Assembly: GCA_002406015.1 (NCBI GenBank)
Contig: DHMX01000022.1
Coordinates: 1 to 64,000 of the forward strand
DNA: 64,000 nucleotides
Origin: Lachnospiraceae bacterium UBA4631
Lineage (GTDB): Bacteria; Bacillota; Clostridia; Lachnospirales; Lachnospiraceae
Direction of reading: 5' to 3'
In this document: positions 51,822-60,620 of the stretch, piece by piece
Layout of the letters: every line of letters starts with the position of its first letter
Numbering within the stretch: the stretch's first letter is position 1
The notes under the pieces: model-generated
Told to the model about the DNA's origin: nothing
The model's input: the letters and a program-made list of their open reading frames with translations, nothing else
Database searches by the model: none
Position numbers and translations under genes: made by a program

Positions 51822-52790
51822 ATGAAAACAAGAATCCGAAGCTGGATAAGTATACTGTTGCTTGTCTGTATGACGGTTGGCTTATTTGGATGCTCACAGG
51901 CAGGCAATGCAACAACAGAGACAGTACAATTGCCGGAAAACAGTATTTATCTCTATACCATAGATGGAAGCAACTATGAGTTGACAACACAGGTTTATGA
52001 TTTGAATACAAACAAATCAAAGCAAAAGAACATTATTGAGATACTGGATGTGTTATTTGCAACGACATTAAATGAGCAGAATAATCTAATATCAAGTGCC
52101 ATGAAGCTGATACGAAGCTCTTATGATGAACAGGCAGCTATGGTAAAAATCAATGTAAATGTAGCAAATGAATTAAACGACCAGTATATTGAGGTGCTGG
52201 CAAAGGCAGCAATCACCAAAACTCTGTGTCAGTTAGATTATGTAGACAGTGTACAGTTTGAAATCTATGATTCCTCAACCATGATGGAAGACGGAACAAC
52301 GATAGAGACCTATGATGAAATATCTTTTGTAGATACAGAGACAGAGGGTGGTTATCTGCAAAAGGGTGTAATTACCTTATATTTTGCAAATGCTACCGGA
52401 GATAAGCTGCTGGAATACGATAAGGCAGTAGAGATTACAACGAACGTGTCTCTGGAGCAGCTTATAATCGAAGCATTAATTACGGGACCATTGCGGGAAG
52501 GATATTATCCGACAATTCCGCAGGGAACTACATTGAAAAAGATTTCAATTAAGGATGGAGTCTGTTATGTAGACCTTTCCAGTGAGTTTAACAATACACT
52601 GGATACCTGTATGGATATGGTAACGATTTATTCGGTGGTAAATTCCTTATGCTCATTGCCGACCATTAATAAGGTGCAATTCTTAATTAACGGCGAAAAA
52701 CAGGAATTTTACAGAGAAACGATACCGTTTGACGGTATGTTTGAGCAACAGATGGATATGGTATATGAAGATGAAGTAGAAGCTTCATAG
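51822..52790 (+). CDS. GerMN-domain lipoprotein
   Basis: A 322-aa lipoprotein with signal peptide and lipobox LFGC (C24). Two GerMN-like halves are suggested by the repeated pattern; the clear one covers about 190-300 (ITLYFANATGDKL, LIIEALITGPLREGYYPTIP, VCYVDLSSEF). GerMN domains occur in spore germination and envelope proteins. Start set by AAAGGAGAAGTC. Position directly after the kinase suggests it belongs to the same signalling operon. Confidence 0.87.
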   Translation: MKTRIRSWISILLLVCMTVGLFGCSQAGNATTETVQLPENSIYLYTIDGSNYELTTQVYDLNTNKSKQKNIIEILDVLFATTLNEQNNLISSAMKLIRSSYDEQAAMVKINVNVANELNDQYIEVLAKAAITKTLCQLDYVDSVQFEIYDSSTMMEDGTTIETYDEISFVDTETEGGYLQKGVITLYFANATGDKLLEYDKAVEITTNVSLEQLIIEALITGPLREGYYPTIPQGTTLKKISIKDGVCYVDLSSEFNNTLDTCMDMVTIYSVVNSLCSLPTINKVQFLINGEKQEFYRETIPFDGMFEQQMDMVYEDEVEAS

Positions 52791-52857
52791 ACGATATATA
52801 CAAAATATATAGTTATATAGTATAAATAATAATCTGTAATCAGAAAGGAAGCAGGAT

Positions 52858-55281
52858 ATGATAAAACGTCCGCTGCTGTTTGGAGTCGCGGCGTTTGTAG
52901 TTGGTGAGTGGTTTGGATGGAATCCATATATGGCAATGGGGCTTGGCATAGCTGGATTTCCGGTTCTTTTCTTCTGCATGAGGACGATGCAAGGGAAAAG
53001 ACCGGAAAGGCGGTTATTGCCGGTCCTTTTTGTTTGTATGTTGTTGGGAACGGGAAATGGACTTCGTTGTCAGATACCGGATAGATATATAGATTATCTG
53101 GAACAGGAGACTTCAAAAGATTCTCATATCTGTACGGTGACAGGAACGGTTCAAAGAATTACAGAATCCGGAGAAAAAAGAGCTATCCTGATACAGACAA
53201 GCCGGATAGAAGGAAAAGACTATCTGGTTACAAAGGCATATCGGATTCTGGTATATGAAAGAGAAGAAGCAATAGGCGAGGTACAGGCAGGTAACCGGGT
53301 TCAATGGGAGTTAGAATTGCAAATACCGTCAAAGCCGACCAATCCGGGTGAATTTGATGCACAAGCCTATTATCGGGCTAGGGGCATTACATTTCTTGGA
53401 TATTTAAGACAGGGGCATATTCAAAATGAACGAAATAACCGGATACAGCAAGGCTTGTTAAAGTATCGGCGGAACAGTCAACAGGCATTTTCGCAGCTAT
53501 TGCCGGAACCGTATGCGGGAGCCTTAAATGCCATGCTTCTGGGGGATAGCACCGGTCTGGATTCTGAATTGAAAAAGCTATATCAAAAAAGCGGAATTGC
53601 ACATATTCTTGCAATTTCCGGATTACATATATCCATATTGGGGTCAATTCTATACAAAGGCTTGCGGAAAACAGGGATTTCCGGCTGGGGAGCGGGTGTT
53701 CCGGTAATGGTACTGTTAGTGGCATATGGATGGATGACCGGCTTTAGCGGGTCAACGATAAGAGCAGTCATTATGTTTGGAATTGCACTGGGTGGAGATA
53801 TGCTGGGAAGAACCTATGATATGCTCACAGCAATGGGCGTAGCCTGTCTCTGGATGTTACTGGAAAATCCATGGCGGTTAGAGGATGCCGGATTTTTATT
53901 ATCCTTTGGGGCGGTCTTTGCATTGGGAGGAATTGCTCCTATGGTAGAACGTGAAATTACCGAGTGGAAACAGAAGAAAAGTAAAGAACAACAATGTGAA
54001 AAGCACCAAATCGCAAGGCTAAAAGTACATGGACTTCGTTTAGGACAGCAATTACGGACCGGCATACTGCTTCAGCTCATTACCGGACCGATTGTGATAT
54101 ATTTTTACTACGATTTTCCGGTATACGGTGTATTGTTAAATTTGATTGTAGTACCGCTTATGACACCGATAATTGCATCCGGAGTATTAGGACTGCTGTT
54201 ATATCCATGGGCATTCGGGATAGCCCGGATAATACTGCTGCCTTGCGGCTGGCTGTTAGAGCTTATAACCGGTTTGTGCCGCCTGACACAGAAGCTGCCG
54301 GGAAGTGTCTGGCATGTCGGAAGAATTACGATTTGGCAGATGGTTTTATATTACGGAGTCTTACTTGCCTTTTTTCTGGTGCTTCGTTATAAAAGAAAAT
54401 GGCTGTTAGGGCTTACAATCTTAGTAATTTCCGGATGGATACTTCTAAAACCGCAGACAGACCTTACGATTGCCATGCTGAATGTCGGACAGGGTGACGG
54501 TATGTTACTGGAAACCCCGGAAGGGCAGCATATACTTATCGATGGCGGCAGTAGCTCCCGCTCACATATTGGGGAATATGTACTTGCACCTGCGTTGAAA
54601 TATTATGGAACCAATACGCTGGATTATATATTTGTCAGTCATATGGATGAAGACCATGTAAACGGAATACAAGAGCTGATAGACTTATCCAAGCAGGGTG
54701 AAATTAAGATTAAAACGCTGGTCGTACCGGAATTTGCTTTGACGGATGAGGAGTTTCAGACATTGCTTACACCGGCAGAACAGGCAGAAATTGAGATTCG
54801 CACCTTAAACAGCAAAGAAAGTATGCAGATAGACCAAATTACGATATGTTGTATAGCACCGGATACAGATTGGCAAAAGGCATTGCCGGATAAGAATAAC
54901 CGCTCGATGGTGTTATCTGTCAGCTATCAATCCTTTGATATGCTGTTGACGGGTGATTTGGAAGCAAAGGGAGAGCAATGGATATTGCGGGAGGAGCCGG
55001 AACAGCTAAAGGAGCAATATGAGCTTTTAAAGGTAGGGCATCATGGGTCCTCCGGTGCTTCCACCATGGAATTTTTAAGCCGGGTATCACCAGATATAGC
55101 ATTTATATCGTGCGGTGTGCAGAACCGATACGGACATCCACATGCAGAAACCTTGGAGCGGCTTTCTTGTGTAAATGCAGGTATATACAGAACCGATGAA
55201 GAGGGAGCTGTCATTGTGGAGGTGTCTGATGAAAAAATAAAGGTATATCCGTATGAAAGAATTAGAAGAGGACTGCAATAA
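52858..55281 (+). CDS. comEC: ComEC/Rec2 family DNA uptake protein
   Basis: An 807-aa membrane protein thought to form the channel for single-stranded DNA during transformation. An N-terminal helix pair and OB-type domain come first, then the Competence domain with about eight helices (AISGLHISILGSI near 255), and a C-terminal metallo-beta-lactamase domain (about 535-790) with HMDEDH at 595-600 and LKVGHHGSSGAS. Full length and intact. RBS AAGGAAGC. Confidence 0.94.
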   Translation: MIKRPLLFGVAAFVVGEWFGWNPYMAMGLGIAGFPVLFFCMRTMQGKRPERRLLPVLFVCMLLGTGNGLRCQIPDRYIDYLEQETSKDSHICTVTGTVQRITESGEKRAILIQTSRIEGKDYLVTKAYRILVYEREEAIGEVQAGNRVQWELELQIPSKPTNPGEFDAQAYYRARGITFLGYLRQGHIQNERNNRIQQGLLKYRRNSQQAFSQLLPEPYAGALNAMLLGDSTGLDSELKKLYQKSGIAHILAISGLHISILGSILYKGLRKTGISGWGAGVPVMVLLVAYGWMTGFSGSTIRAVIMFGIALGGDMLGRTYDMLTAMGVACLWMLLENPWRLEDAGFLLSFGAVFALGGIAPMVEREITEWKQKKSKEQQCEKHQIARLKVHGLRLGQQLRTGILLQLITGPIVIYFYYDFPVYGVLLNLIVVPLMTPIIASGVLGLLLYPWAFGIARIILLPCGWLLELITGLCRLTQKLPGSVWHVGRITIWQMVLYYGVLLAFFLVLRYKRKWLLGLTILVISGWILLKPQTDLTIAMLNVGQGDGMLLETPEGQHILIDGGSSSRSHIGEYVLAPALKYYGTNTLDYIFVSHMDEDHVNGIQELIDLSKQGEIKIKTLVVPEFALTDEEFQTLLTPAEQAEIEIRTLNSKESMQIDQITICCIAPDTDWQKALPDKNNRSMVLSVSYQSFDMLLTGDLEAKGEQWILREEPEQLKEQYELLKVGHHGSSGASTMEFLSRVSPDIAFISCGVQNRYGHPHAETLERLSCVNAGIYRTDEEGAVIVEVSDEKIKVYPYERIRRGLQ

Positions 55282-55322
55282 AGCAGTAGCGGAAAGCAGC
55301 AGGATATGCTACAATTAACTGC

Positions 55323-56303
55323 ATGAAGACGATAAATGAACAGATTAAGAAAAATGAATTAAAGCATTGTTATCTTCTATATGGAGAGGAAGTCTATCTG
55401 CGGCATCAGTATCGGGATAAGCTATGTGCCGCCATTTGTCCGGATGGAGATGATATGAATATCACCCGGTTTGTGGGAAAGGGAATTTCCGGTACAGAGG
55501 TAGCCGATATTGCGGAGACACTTCCTTTTTTTGCAGACAGAAGGGTTATTATCATAGAAGACAGCGGATGGTTCAAGCAGGGTGCCGATGGCTTTGAGGA
55601 GCGGCTCGGTCAGTTCCCGGATACCACATATTTTATATTTGTGGAAACAGAGGTGGATAAGCGGGGAAAGCTCTATAAGAAGGTAAAGGAGCTTGGGTAT
55701 CCGGCAGAAATGAAGACCCCAAAGGCAAAGGATTTAATGATATGGCTGGTAAAGCAATGTCAAAATGAAGGAAAGCAGTTGACAGAGGAAGCTGCAGAAT
55801 GTCTGTTGGAGGAAGCCGGAGCAAGCATGAATCAATTGCAGATGGAGCTGGAGAAGGTGATTTCTTATGCCCTTGAGCGGGATTGTATTACATTAGCGGA
55901 TGTGCAGGCGGTTTGTGTCAATCAGGCAGAAAACAAAATCTTTGATATGCTGGATGCAATTGGCAACCAGAATCGGGAGCAGGCAGTGAAGCTTTATCAG
56001 GATTTACTTGCTCTGCGGGAACCGGCAATGCGGATTCTTTATTTGTTAACCAGACAAATTCATATCTTATTGCAGGTATCGGAGCTGGTCCGGTTGCAGA
56101 TGGATACGGCAACCATTGCGTCTAAGGTGGGGATACCGCCATTTACAGTAGGAAAGTACAAGAATCAGGTAAAGCATTTTCGCTATGAACAGCTATTAGA
56201 AATGTTAGATGCCTGTCAGGAAACGGATGCCGGAATTAAACAAGGACGATGGCAGGATACGATTGGACTTGAATTGTTAATCGTTCAGTTTTCCGGACAA
56301 TAA
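55323..56303 (+). CDS. holA: DNA polymerase III delta subunit
   Basis: Clamp-loader wrench subunit. The 326-aa protein has the N-terminal HCYLLYGEEVYLRHQYRDKL, FFADRRVIIIEDSGWF, and a C-terminal helical collar with LLYLLTRQIHILLQ. comEC followed by holA is a conserved Firmicute order and, on the minus strand, rpsT often follows, as here. The start has no strong RBS. Confidence 0.93.
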   Translation: MKTINEQIKKNELKHCYLLYGEEVYLRHQYRDKLCAAICPDGDDMNITRFVGKGISGTEVADIAETLPFFADRRVIIIEDSGWFKQGADGFEERLGQFPDTTYFIFVETEVDKRGKLYKKVKELGYPAEMKTPKAKDLMIWLVKQCQNEGKQLTEEAAECLLEEAGASMNQLQMELEKVISYALERDCITLADVQAVCVNQAENKIFDMLDAIGNQNREQAVKLYQDLLALREPAMRILYLLTRQIHILLQVSELVRLQMDTATIASKVGIPPFTVGKYKNQVKHFRYEQLLEMLDACQETDAGIKQGRWQDTIGLELLIVQFSGQ

Positions 56304-56341
56304 AGAAATAAGAAGTAGAAGAAAGTAAGCGGAGGTTAGAA

Positions 56342-57745
56342 ATGGGTGGATTTTTTGGAGTAGCATCAAAGGAAGATTGTGTGTTTGATTTGTTCTTCGG
56401 GACAGATTACCATTCCCATCTGGGAACCAGACGTGCAGGAATGGCAGTTTATGGAGAGCAGGGATTTGAAAAATCCATTCATAAAATTGAAAACGCACCG
56501 TTTCGTACGAAGTTTGAAAAAGAAGCAAACAATATGCATGGATATATGGGAATCGGCTGTATATCCGACTATGAAGCACAGCCGATACTGGTACGTTCCC
56601 ATCATGGCTCATTTGCAATAACAACCATAGGAAAGATTAATAATGCAGAAGAAATCATCCAGATGATATTAAAAAACAATACACATTTCTTTGAAATGAG
56701 CAACGGGGAAATTAACGCAACCGAATTGGTGGCAGCAATTATCAATCAAAAGGAGAATTTCATAGATGGTATCCGGTATGCACAGGAAATCATAGACGGC
56801 TCTATGTCTATGCTGATTTTAACACCGGTAGGTATCTACTGTGCAAGAGACCGTTATGGTCGTACACCGGTAATTATCGGTAAAAAGGACGGAGCATATT
56901 GTGCGGCATTTGAAAGCTTTTCGTATCTGAATCTCGGATATACCACAGAACGGGAGTTAGGACCGGGAGAGGTTGTGGTTATGACAGCAGATAGCGTCAA
57001 AACCCTGATTACGCCGGGGAATGCCATGAAAATCTGTACCTTCCTTTGGATATATTATGGGTATCCGTCCTCTACCTATGAAGGAGTAAACGTAGAGGAA
57101 ATGCGGTATCGTTGCGGACAATTACTGGCAAGAAGAGACCATGTAAAGCCGGACATTGTTGCCGGTGTTCCGGATTCCGGAACCGCACATGCAGTCGGAT
57201 ACGCCAATGAATCCGGCATTCCGTTCTCAAGACCGTTTGTAAAATATACTCCGACGTGGCCGCGTTCTTTCATGCCTACAATGCAGAGTAAGCGTGATTT
57301 AATCGCAAAAATGAAGCTGATACCGATTAAGGAGCTGATACAGGGAAAGAAGTTACTCTTAATTGATGATTCGATTGTCCGGGGAACGCAGTTACGGGAA
57401 ACAACGGAATTTCTGTATGAGAGCGGTGCGAAAGAGGTACATATCCGTCCGGCTTGTCCGCCGTTGATTTTCGGATGTAAATATCTGAACTTTTCACGTT
57501 CTAAGTCAGAAATGGAATTGATTACGCGGGTTGTCATTCAGGAATTGGAGGACGGTCCGGTCAGTGACGATGTGTTGCGGGAGTATGCAGACTATAATTC
57601 GGAAAAATATGAAAAAATGGTAGAACGAATCGGAGAAAAGCTGAAATTTACTTCGCTGCGTTATCATCGGCTGGATGACATGATTGCGGCTGTAGGAATC
57701 GAGCCGGATAAATTATGCACCTATTGCTGGAGTGGAAGAGAATAA
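56342..57745 (+). CDS. Amidophosphoribosyltransferase-like protein without the catalytic cysteine
   Basis: A 467-aa PurF relative: an Ntn-glutaminase-like N-terminal domain (about 1-230) and a phosphoribosyltransferase domain with the PRPP motif LLLIDDSIVRGTQ near 339-351. PurF normally begins MCGIFG and uses the N-terminal Cys to hydrolyse glutamine. Here the start reads MGGFFGVASKEDC, so the nucleophile is replaced by Gly. The rest of the fold is well kept (TRRAGMAVYG, ARDRYGRTPV). It may use ammonia, another amine donor, or act as a regulator. RBS CGGAGGTTAGAA. No other pur gene is nearby. Confidence 0.88.
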   Translation: MGGFFGVASKEDCVFDLFFGTDYHSHLGTRRAGMAVYGEQGFEKSIHKIENAPFRTKFEKEANNMHGYMGIGCISDYEAQPILVRSHHGSFAITTIGKINNAEEIIQMILKNNTHFFEMSNGEINATELVAAIINQKENFIDGIRYAQEIIDGSMSMLILTPVGIYCARDRYGRTPVIIGKKDGAYCAAFESFSYLNLGYTTERELGPGEVVVMTADSVKTLITPGNAMKICTFLWIYYGYPSSTYEGVNVEEMRYRCGQLLARRDHVKPDIVAGVPDSGTAHAVGYANESGIPFSRPFVKYTPTWPRSFMPTMQSKRDLIAKMKLIPIKELIQGKKLLLIDDSIVRGTQLRETTEFLYESGAKEVHIRPACPPLIFGCKYLNFSRSKSEMELITRVVIQELEDGPVSDDVLREYADYNSEKYEKMVERIGEKLKFTSLRYHRLDDMIAAVGIEPDKLCTYCWSGRE

Positions 57746-57757
57746 ACGAAAAGAAAA

Positions 57758-57805
57758 AGAAACATCCCGATATAGGTTTTATAAGACCGAAATCGGGATG
57801 TTTCT
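57758..57805. terminator. Bidirectional terminator between purF-like and rpsT
   Basis: A perfect 14-bp stem (57758-57771 with 57792-57805) around a 20-nt loop. On the minus strand TCTTTTTCTTTT overlaps and follows the stem, giving a good terminator for rpsT; on the plus strand it ends the purF-like gene less strongly. Confidence 0.8.
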
Positions 57806-57836
57806 TTGGGTTAAATAACGATTTTTATTAATTTGA

Positions 57837-58100
57837 TTAAGCCATCTTATTGACTGCTGTAGCCATACGGGAAATCTTTCTGGAAACAGTGTTCTTATGA
57901 TATACACCCTTAGAACCAGCCTTAGATAACTCTGTGGTAGCAGTAACCAATAAACTCTGTGCAGCAGCCTTGTCACCAGAAGCAATGGCAGCCTCAAGCT
58001 TCTTGATGATGGTCTTTACCTTAGACTTAATCATTTTATTTCTTAAAGTCTTGGTTTCGATAACTTTGATTCTTTTCTTAGCAGATTTGATATTAGCCAA
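57837..58100 (-). CDS. rpsT: 30S ribosomal protein S20
   Basis: Primary-binding protein of the 30S subunit. The 87-aa basic protein reads ANIKSAKKRIKVIETK after the start and has the S20 helical pattern to KMA. The start codon is TTG, with GGAGG 8 nt upstream (GGAGGTGTAGGAT). A TTG start is also used by E. coli rpsT, where it is tied to autoregulation. Confidence 0.96.
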   Translation of the reverse strand: MANIKSAKKRIKVIETKTLRNKMIKSKVKTIIKKLEAAIASGDKAAAQSLLVTATTELSKAGSKGVYHKNTVSRKISRMATAVNKMA

Positions 58101-58123
58101 ATCCTACACCTCCATACGTATAC

Positions 58124-58151
58124 TTTATAAATTTTTCTGATAATAAATCAA
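58124..58151 (-). promoter_or_regulatory. Sigma-A promoter of rpsT
   Basis: On the minus strand TTGATT (58151-58146), 16-nt spacer, TATAAA (58129-58124). Confidence 0.6.
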
Positions 58152-58260
58152 CTTTGCAGCCTACATAAAAACCGGACACGGACAATTTCACGTAAACATA
58201 CCATTACATGATAAACAGATAGAGATAATTTGTCAACTGATTTTTGAAAAGTTTTGCTTC

Positions 58261-58292
58261 AAAATATGCAAAAAAATATGCAAAAATATGCA
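58261..58292 (+). repeat. Three copies of AAAATATGCA
   Basis: Exact 10-mers at 58261-58270, 58273-58282 and 58283-58292 in the gap between rpsT and gpr. They could be a binding site array or simple AT-rich slippage. Confidence 0.7.
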
Positions 58293-58388
58293 AATGTCTA
58301 AAGGCATACAGAATAAATAAACAGAAACTACAAATACTGAATGAAAGAGATAGAACATGATATAAAAACAATGGTTGAGGTGAAGAAT

Positions 58389-59306
58389 ATGCTGAATATG
58401 CAACGAACGGATTTGGCGGTAGAATTACGGGAGGATTTGGATTCGCAGGAAATGATACCGGGAGTCCATGTGACAACGAAAATAAATCGGGATAATGATA
58501 TGAAGGAAACGCGGATTCATATTGATTCCGATGAAGGAGCTAAAAAAATCGGAAAGCCCAAGGGAAGCTATATTACATTGGAAAGTGAGGAATTGCGTTG
58601 CAGTGATGAGGACTATCATGAGCCGATGTGCCAATCCCTTTATGAGCATTTGAAAACGATGCTTGGGGATGCAAAGCATATTTTGGTTGCAGGTCTTGGA
58701 AATCGTTGGGTCACACCGGATGCATTAGGACCTTTGGTGATTGATAACCTGTATGTTACCAGACATCTGATACAGGAGGATTTGGTACAATGTCCATATG
58801 AAATCAGTGCGGTAGCTCCCGGAGTCATGGCACAGACCGGAATGGAAAGTCAGGAAATTCTGCAAGGGGTGGTTCAAATGGTAAAGCCGGATGTTCTGGT
58901 CGTAATCGATGCCTTAGCAGCCGGAAATTCTAACCGGTTAAATAAAACCATTCAGCTTGCAGATACAGGAATCGAACCTGGTTCCGGTGTCGGAAATCAC
59001 CGGAAAGCAATTACAGAACGCACAATGGGCGTTAAGGTAATTGCTATCGGTGTACCAACGGTAATATCCGTTCCCGCCATTGTGGATGACGCAATGGATG
59101 TTATGCTGGAGGCATTCGGGAAAAACGGAACCAGACAGGCAATGGAATCCTTTACAGATGCAGAACGCTATCAGCTTGCCTGTGAAATGGTTGAGCCGTA
59201 TCTGGCAAATATGTTTGTAACACCTAAAAATATTGATGAGGCAATAAAACGCATTAGTTTTACAATATCCGAAGCCATAAATCGGTTACAGCATTCATAT
59301 AATTAA
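58389..59306 (+). CDS. gpr: GPR germination endopeptidase
   Basis: Spore protease that degrades small acid-soluble proteins at germination. From ATG 58389 (GAGGTGAAGAAT before it) the zymogen is 305 aa, with RTDLAVELRED near the self-cleavage region, LGNRWVTPDALGP, and IDALAAGNSNRLNKTIQ. CATGATA at 58356-58362 matches the sigma-G -10 box but a -35 at the right distance is weak; transcription from there would exclude the earlier in-frame ATG at 58341. spoIIP follows 3 nt after its stop, as in Bacillus. Confidence 0.93.
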   Translation: MLNMQRTDLAVELREDLDSQEMIPGVHVTTKINRDNDMKETRIHIDSDEGAKKIGKPKGSYITLESEELRCSDEDYHEPMCQSLYEHLKTMLGDAKHILVAGLGNRWVTPDALGPLVIDNLYVTRHLIQEDLVQCPYEISAVAPGVMAQTGMESQEILQGVVQMVKPDVLVVIDALAAGNSNRLNKTIQLADTGIEPGSGVGNHRKAITERTMGVKVIAIGVPTVISVPAIVDDAMDVMLEAFGKNGTRQAMESFTDAERYQLACEMVEPYLANMFVTPKNIDEAIKRISFTISEAINRLQHSYN

Positions 59307-59309
59307 CAT

Positions 59310-60515
59310 ATGAAAAACAAGCTGCGACAATGGAAACAATTAAATGAAGCAATGGCACACCGGAGTACAATCGTTATAAACTGGAAGGAATGGATTGCAA
59401 TCGGAATCATGCTGTTTGTACTGACCGGCTACCTGTTGCATTCCAAGGAAACCTTTGTACAGCGGCTGCTGCCGGGGCTTACCTTTCAACAGACGCATAC
59501 CATGCAGGCTCAGGAAATCGCAAAGGATGTCATGCGGAGTGTATTTCCCGGTCTGCTTTATGCCGGAGAGACCGGACAGGTATTAGAGGAGCAGAGTATT
59601 GAAAGCGAGATTCCGGATTATTTTTATCAGGATGAAACAACCGATGCGGTAGCGGAACAGAGTCCGGGTAATGCAAATGCAGCAGAGAATGTGGATATAA
59701 ACGGAACCATCCCGGTATCCGGAGCTGCACAGATTACAGGAATTCAGTATACCAGAGAGCAGTTGACGGATTTTCAGTTCATGTTAGACCATTGTTATGT
59801 AGTGGATTCCACAACGTATGTGAACCGGGAGGAAATGAATGCAGATGCCCTGTTGTCCATGGATATGACGATGCAGCAGGATGCATCGGACTATCAGATT
59901 TTAATATATCATACCCATAGCTCGACGGAGGAGTTTGCAGATAGCCGTCCCGGTGTATTGGAGGATACACCAATCGGACTTGGAGATACCCTGACTAAAT
60001 TATTGGAGGCATATGGTTATAAGGTGTACCATGACCGTACCGTATACGACCAGATAGACGGTAAGACAGACCGCAACTATGCATATACTGCATCCGGAGA
60101 AGCCATTGATAAAATATTAGCCGAGCATCCTTCCATAGAGGTTGTCATTGATTTGCATCGTGACGGTGTAAATGAAAATACTCATCTGGTAACGGAAATT
60201 AACGGAAAACCTACCGCAAAAATCATGTTTTTTAACGGAGTCAGCCGCACAACCAGTAACGGAGAATTAGAATATCTGGCAAATCCGAACCGGCAGGCAA
60301 ATCTTGCTTTCAGCCTGCAAATGTATCTGAAGGGAAGTGCAGAGTATCCGGACTTCCTGCGGCGAATCTACATAAAGGGGTATCAATATAATCTTGACCG
60401 GAGACCCAAGGCTACCTTGATAGAAGTTGGGGGGCAGACCAATACAGTGGAGGAGGCAAATAATGCAATGGAACCCTTGGCAGATATTTTACATCAGGTA
60501 TTGTCGGGGAAATAA
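59310..60515 (+). CDS. spoIIP: Stage II sporulation protein P
   Basis: Membrane-anchored amidase/endopeptidase that removes stem peptides from peptidoglycan during engulfment. The 401-aa protein has an N-terminal helix (about 28-46), a variable linker, and the amidase domain with ILIYHTHSSTEEF, VIDLHRDGV and the C-terminal GGQTNTVEEANNAM. It lies 3 nt after gpr, the conserved gpr-spoIIP pair. Confidence 0.94.
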   Translation: MKNKLRQWKQLNEAMAHRSTIVINWKEWIAIGIMLFVLTGYLLHSKETFVQRLLPGLTFQQTHTMQAQEIAKDVMRSVFPGLLYAGETGQVLEEQSIESEIPDYFYQDETTDAVAEQSPGNANAAENVDINGTIPVSGAAQITGIQYTREQLTDFQFMLDHCYVVDSTTYVNREEMNADALLSMDMTMQQDASDYQILIYHTHSSTEEFADSRPGVLEDTPIGLGDTLTKLLEAYGYKVYHDRTVYDQIDGKTDRNYAYTASGEAIDKILAEHPSIEVVIDLHRDGVNENTHLVTEINGKPTAKIMFFNGVSRTTSNGELEYLANPNRQANLAFSLQMYLKGSAEYPDFLRRIYIKGYQYNLDRRPKATLIEVGGQTNTVEEANNAMEPLADILHQVLSGK

Positions 60516-60536
60516 TGCTGAAAAAGCATAGAAAAT

Positions 60537-60565
60537 TTGACAATTATCAGGCAGAGTGATACATT
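60537..60565 (+). promoter_or_regulatory. Sigma-A promoter of argD
   Basis: TTGACA (60537-60542), 17-nt spacer, TACATT (60560-60565) with TG two bases before the -10. No good ARG box was seen here. Confidence 0.7.
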
Positions 60566-60620
60566 TTAGGCATACTTAATATGATGAAGAAATAGAAAGC
60601 ATCGGGACGGAGGATGAGAA

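Noticed and set aside
58339..58362. Complete sigma-G promoter for gpr
   Set aside because: CATGATA fits the -10 and GAATG the -35 consensus, but they are only 12 nt apart; kept only as a remark on the gpr start.
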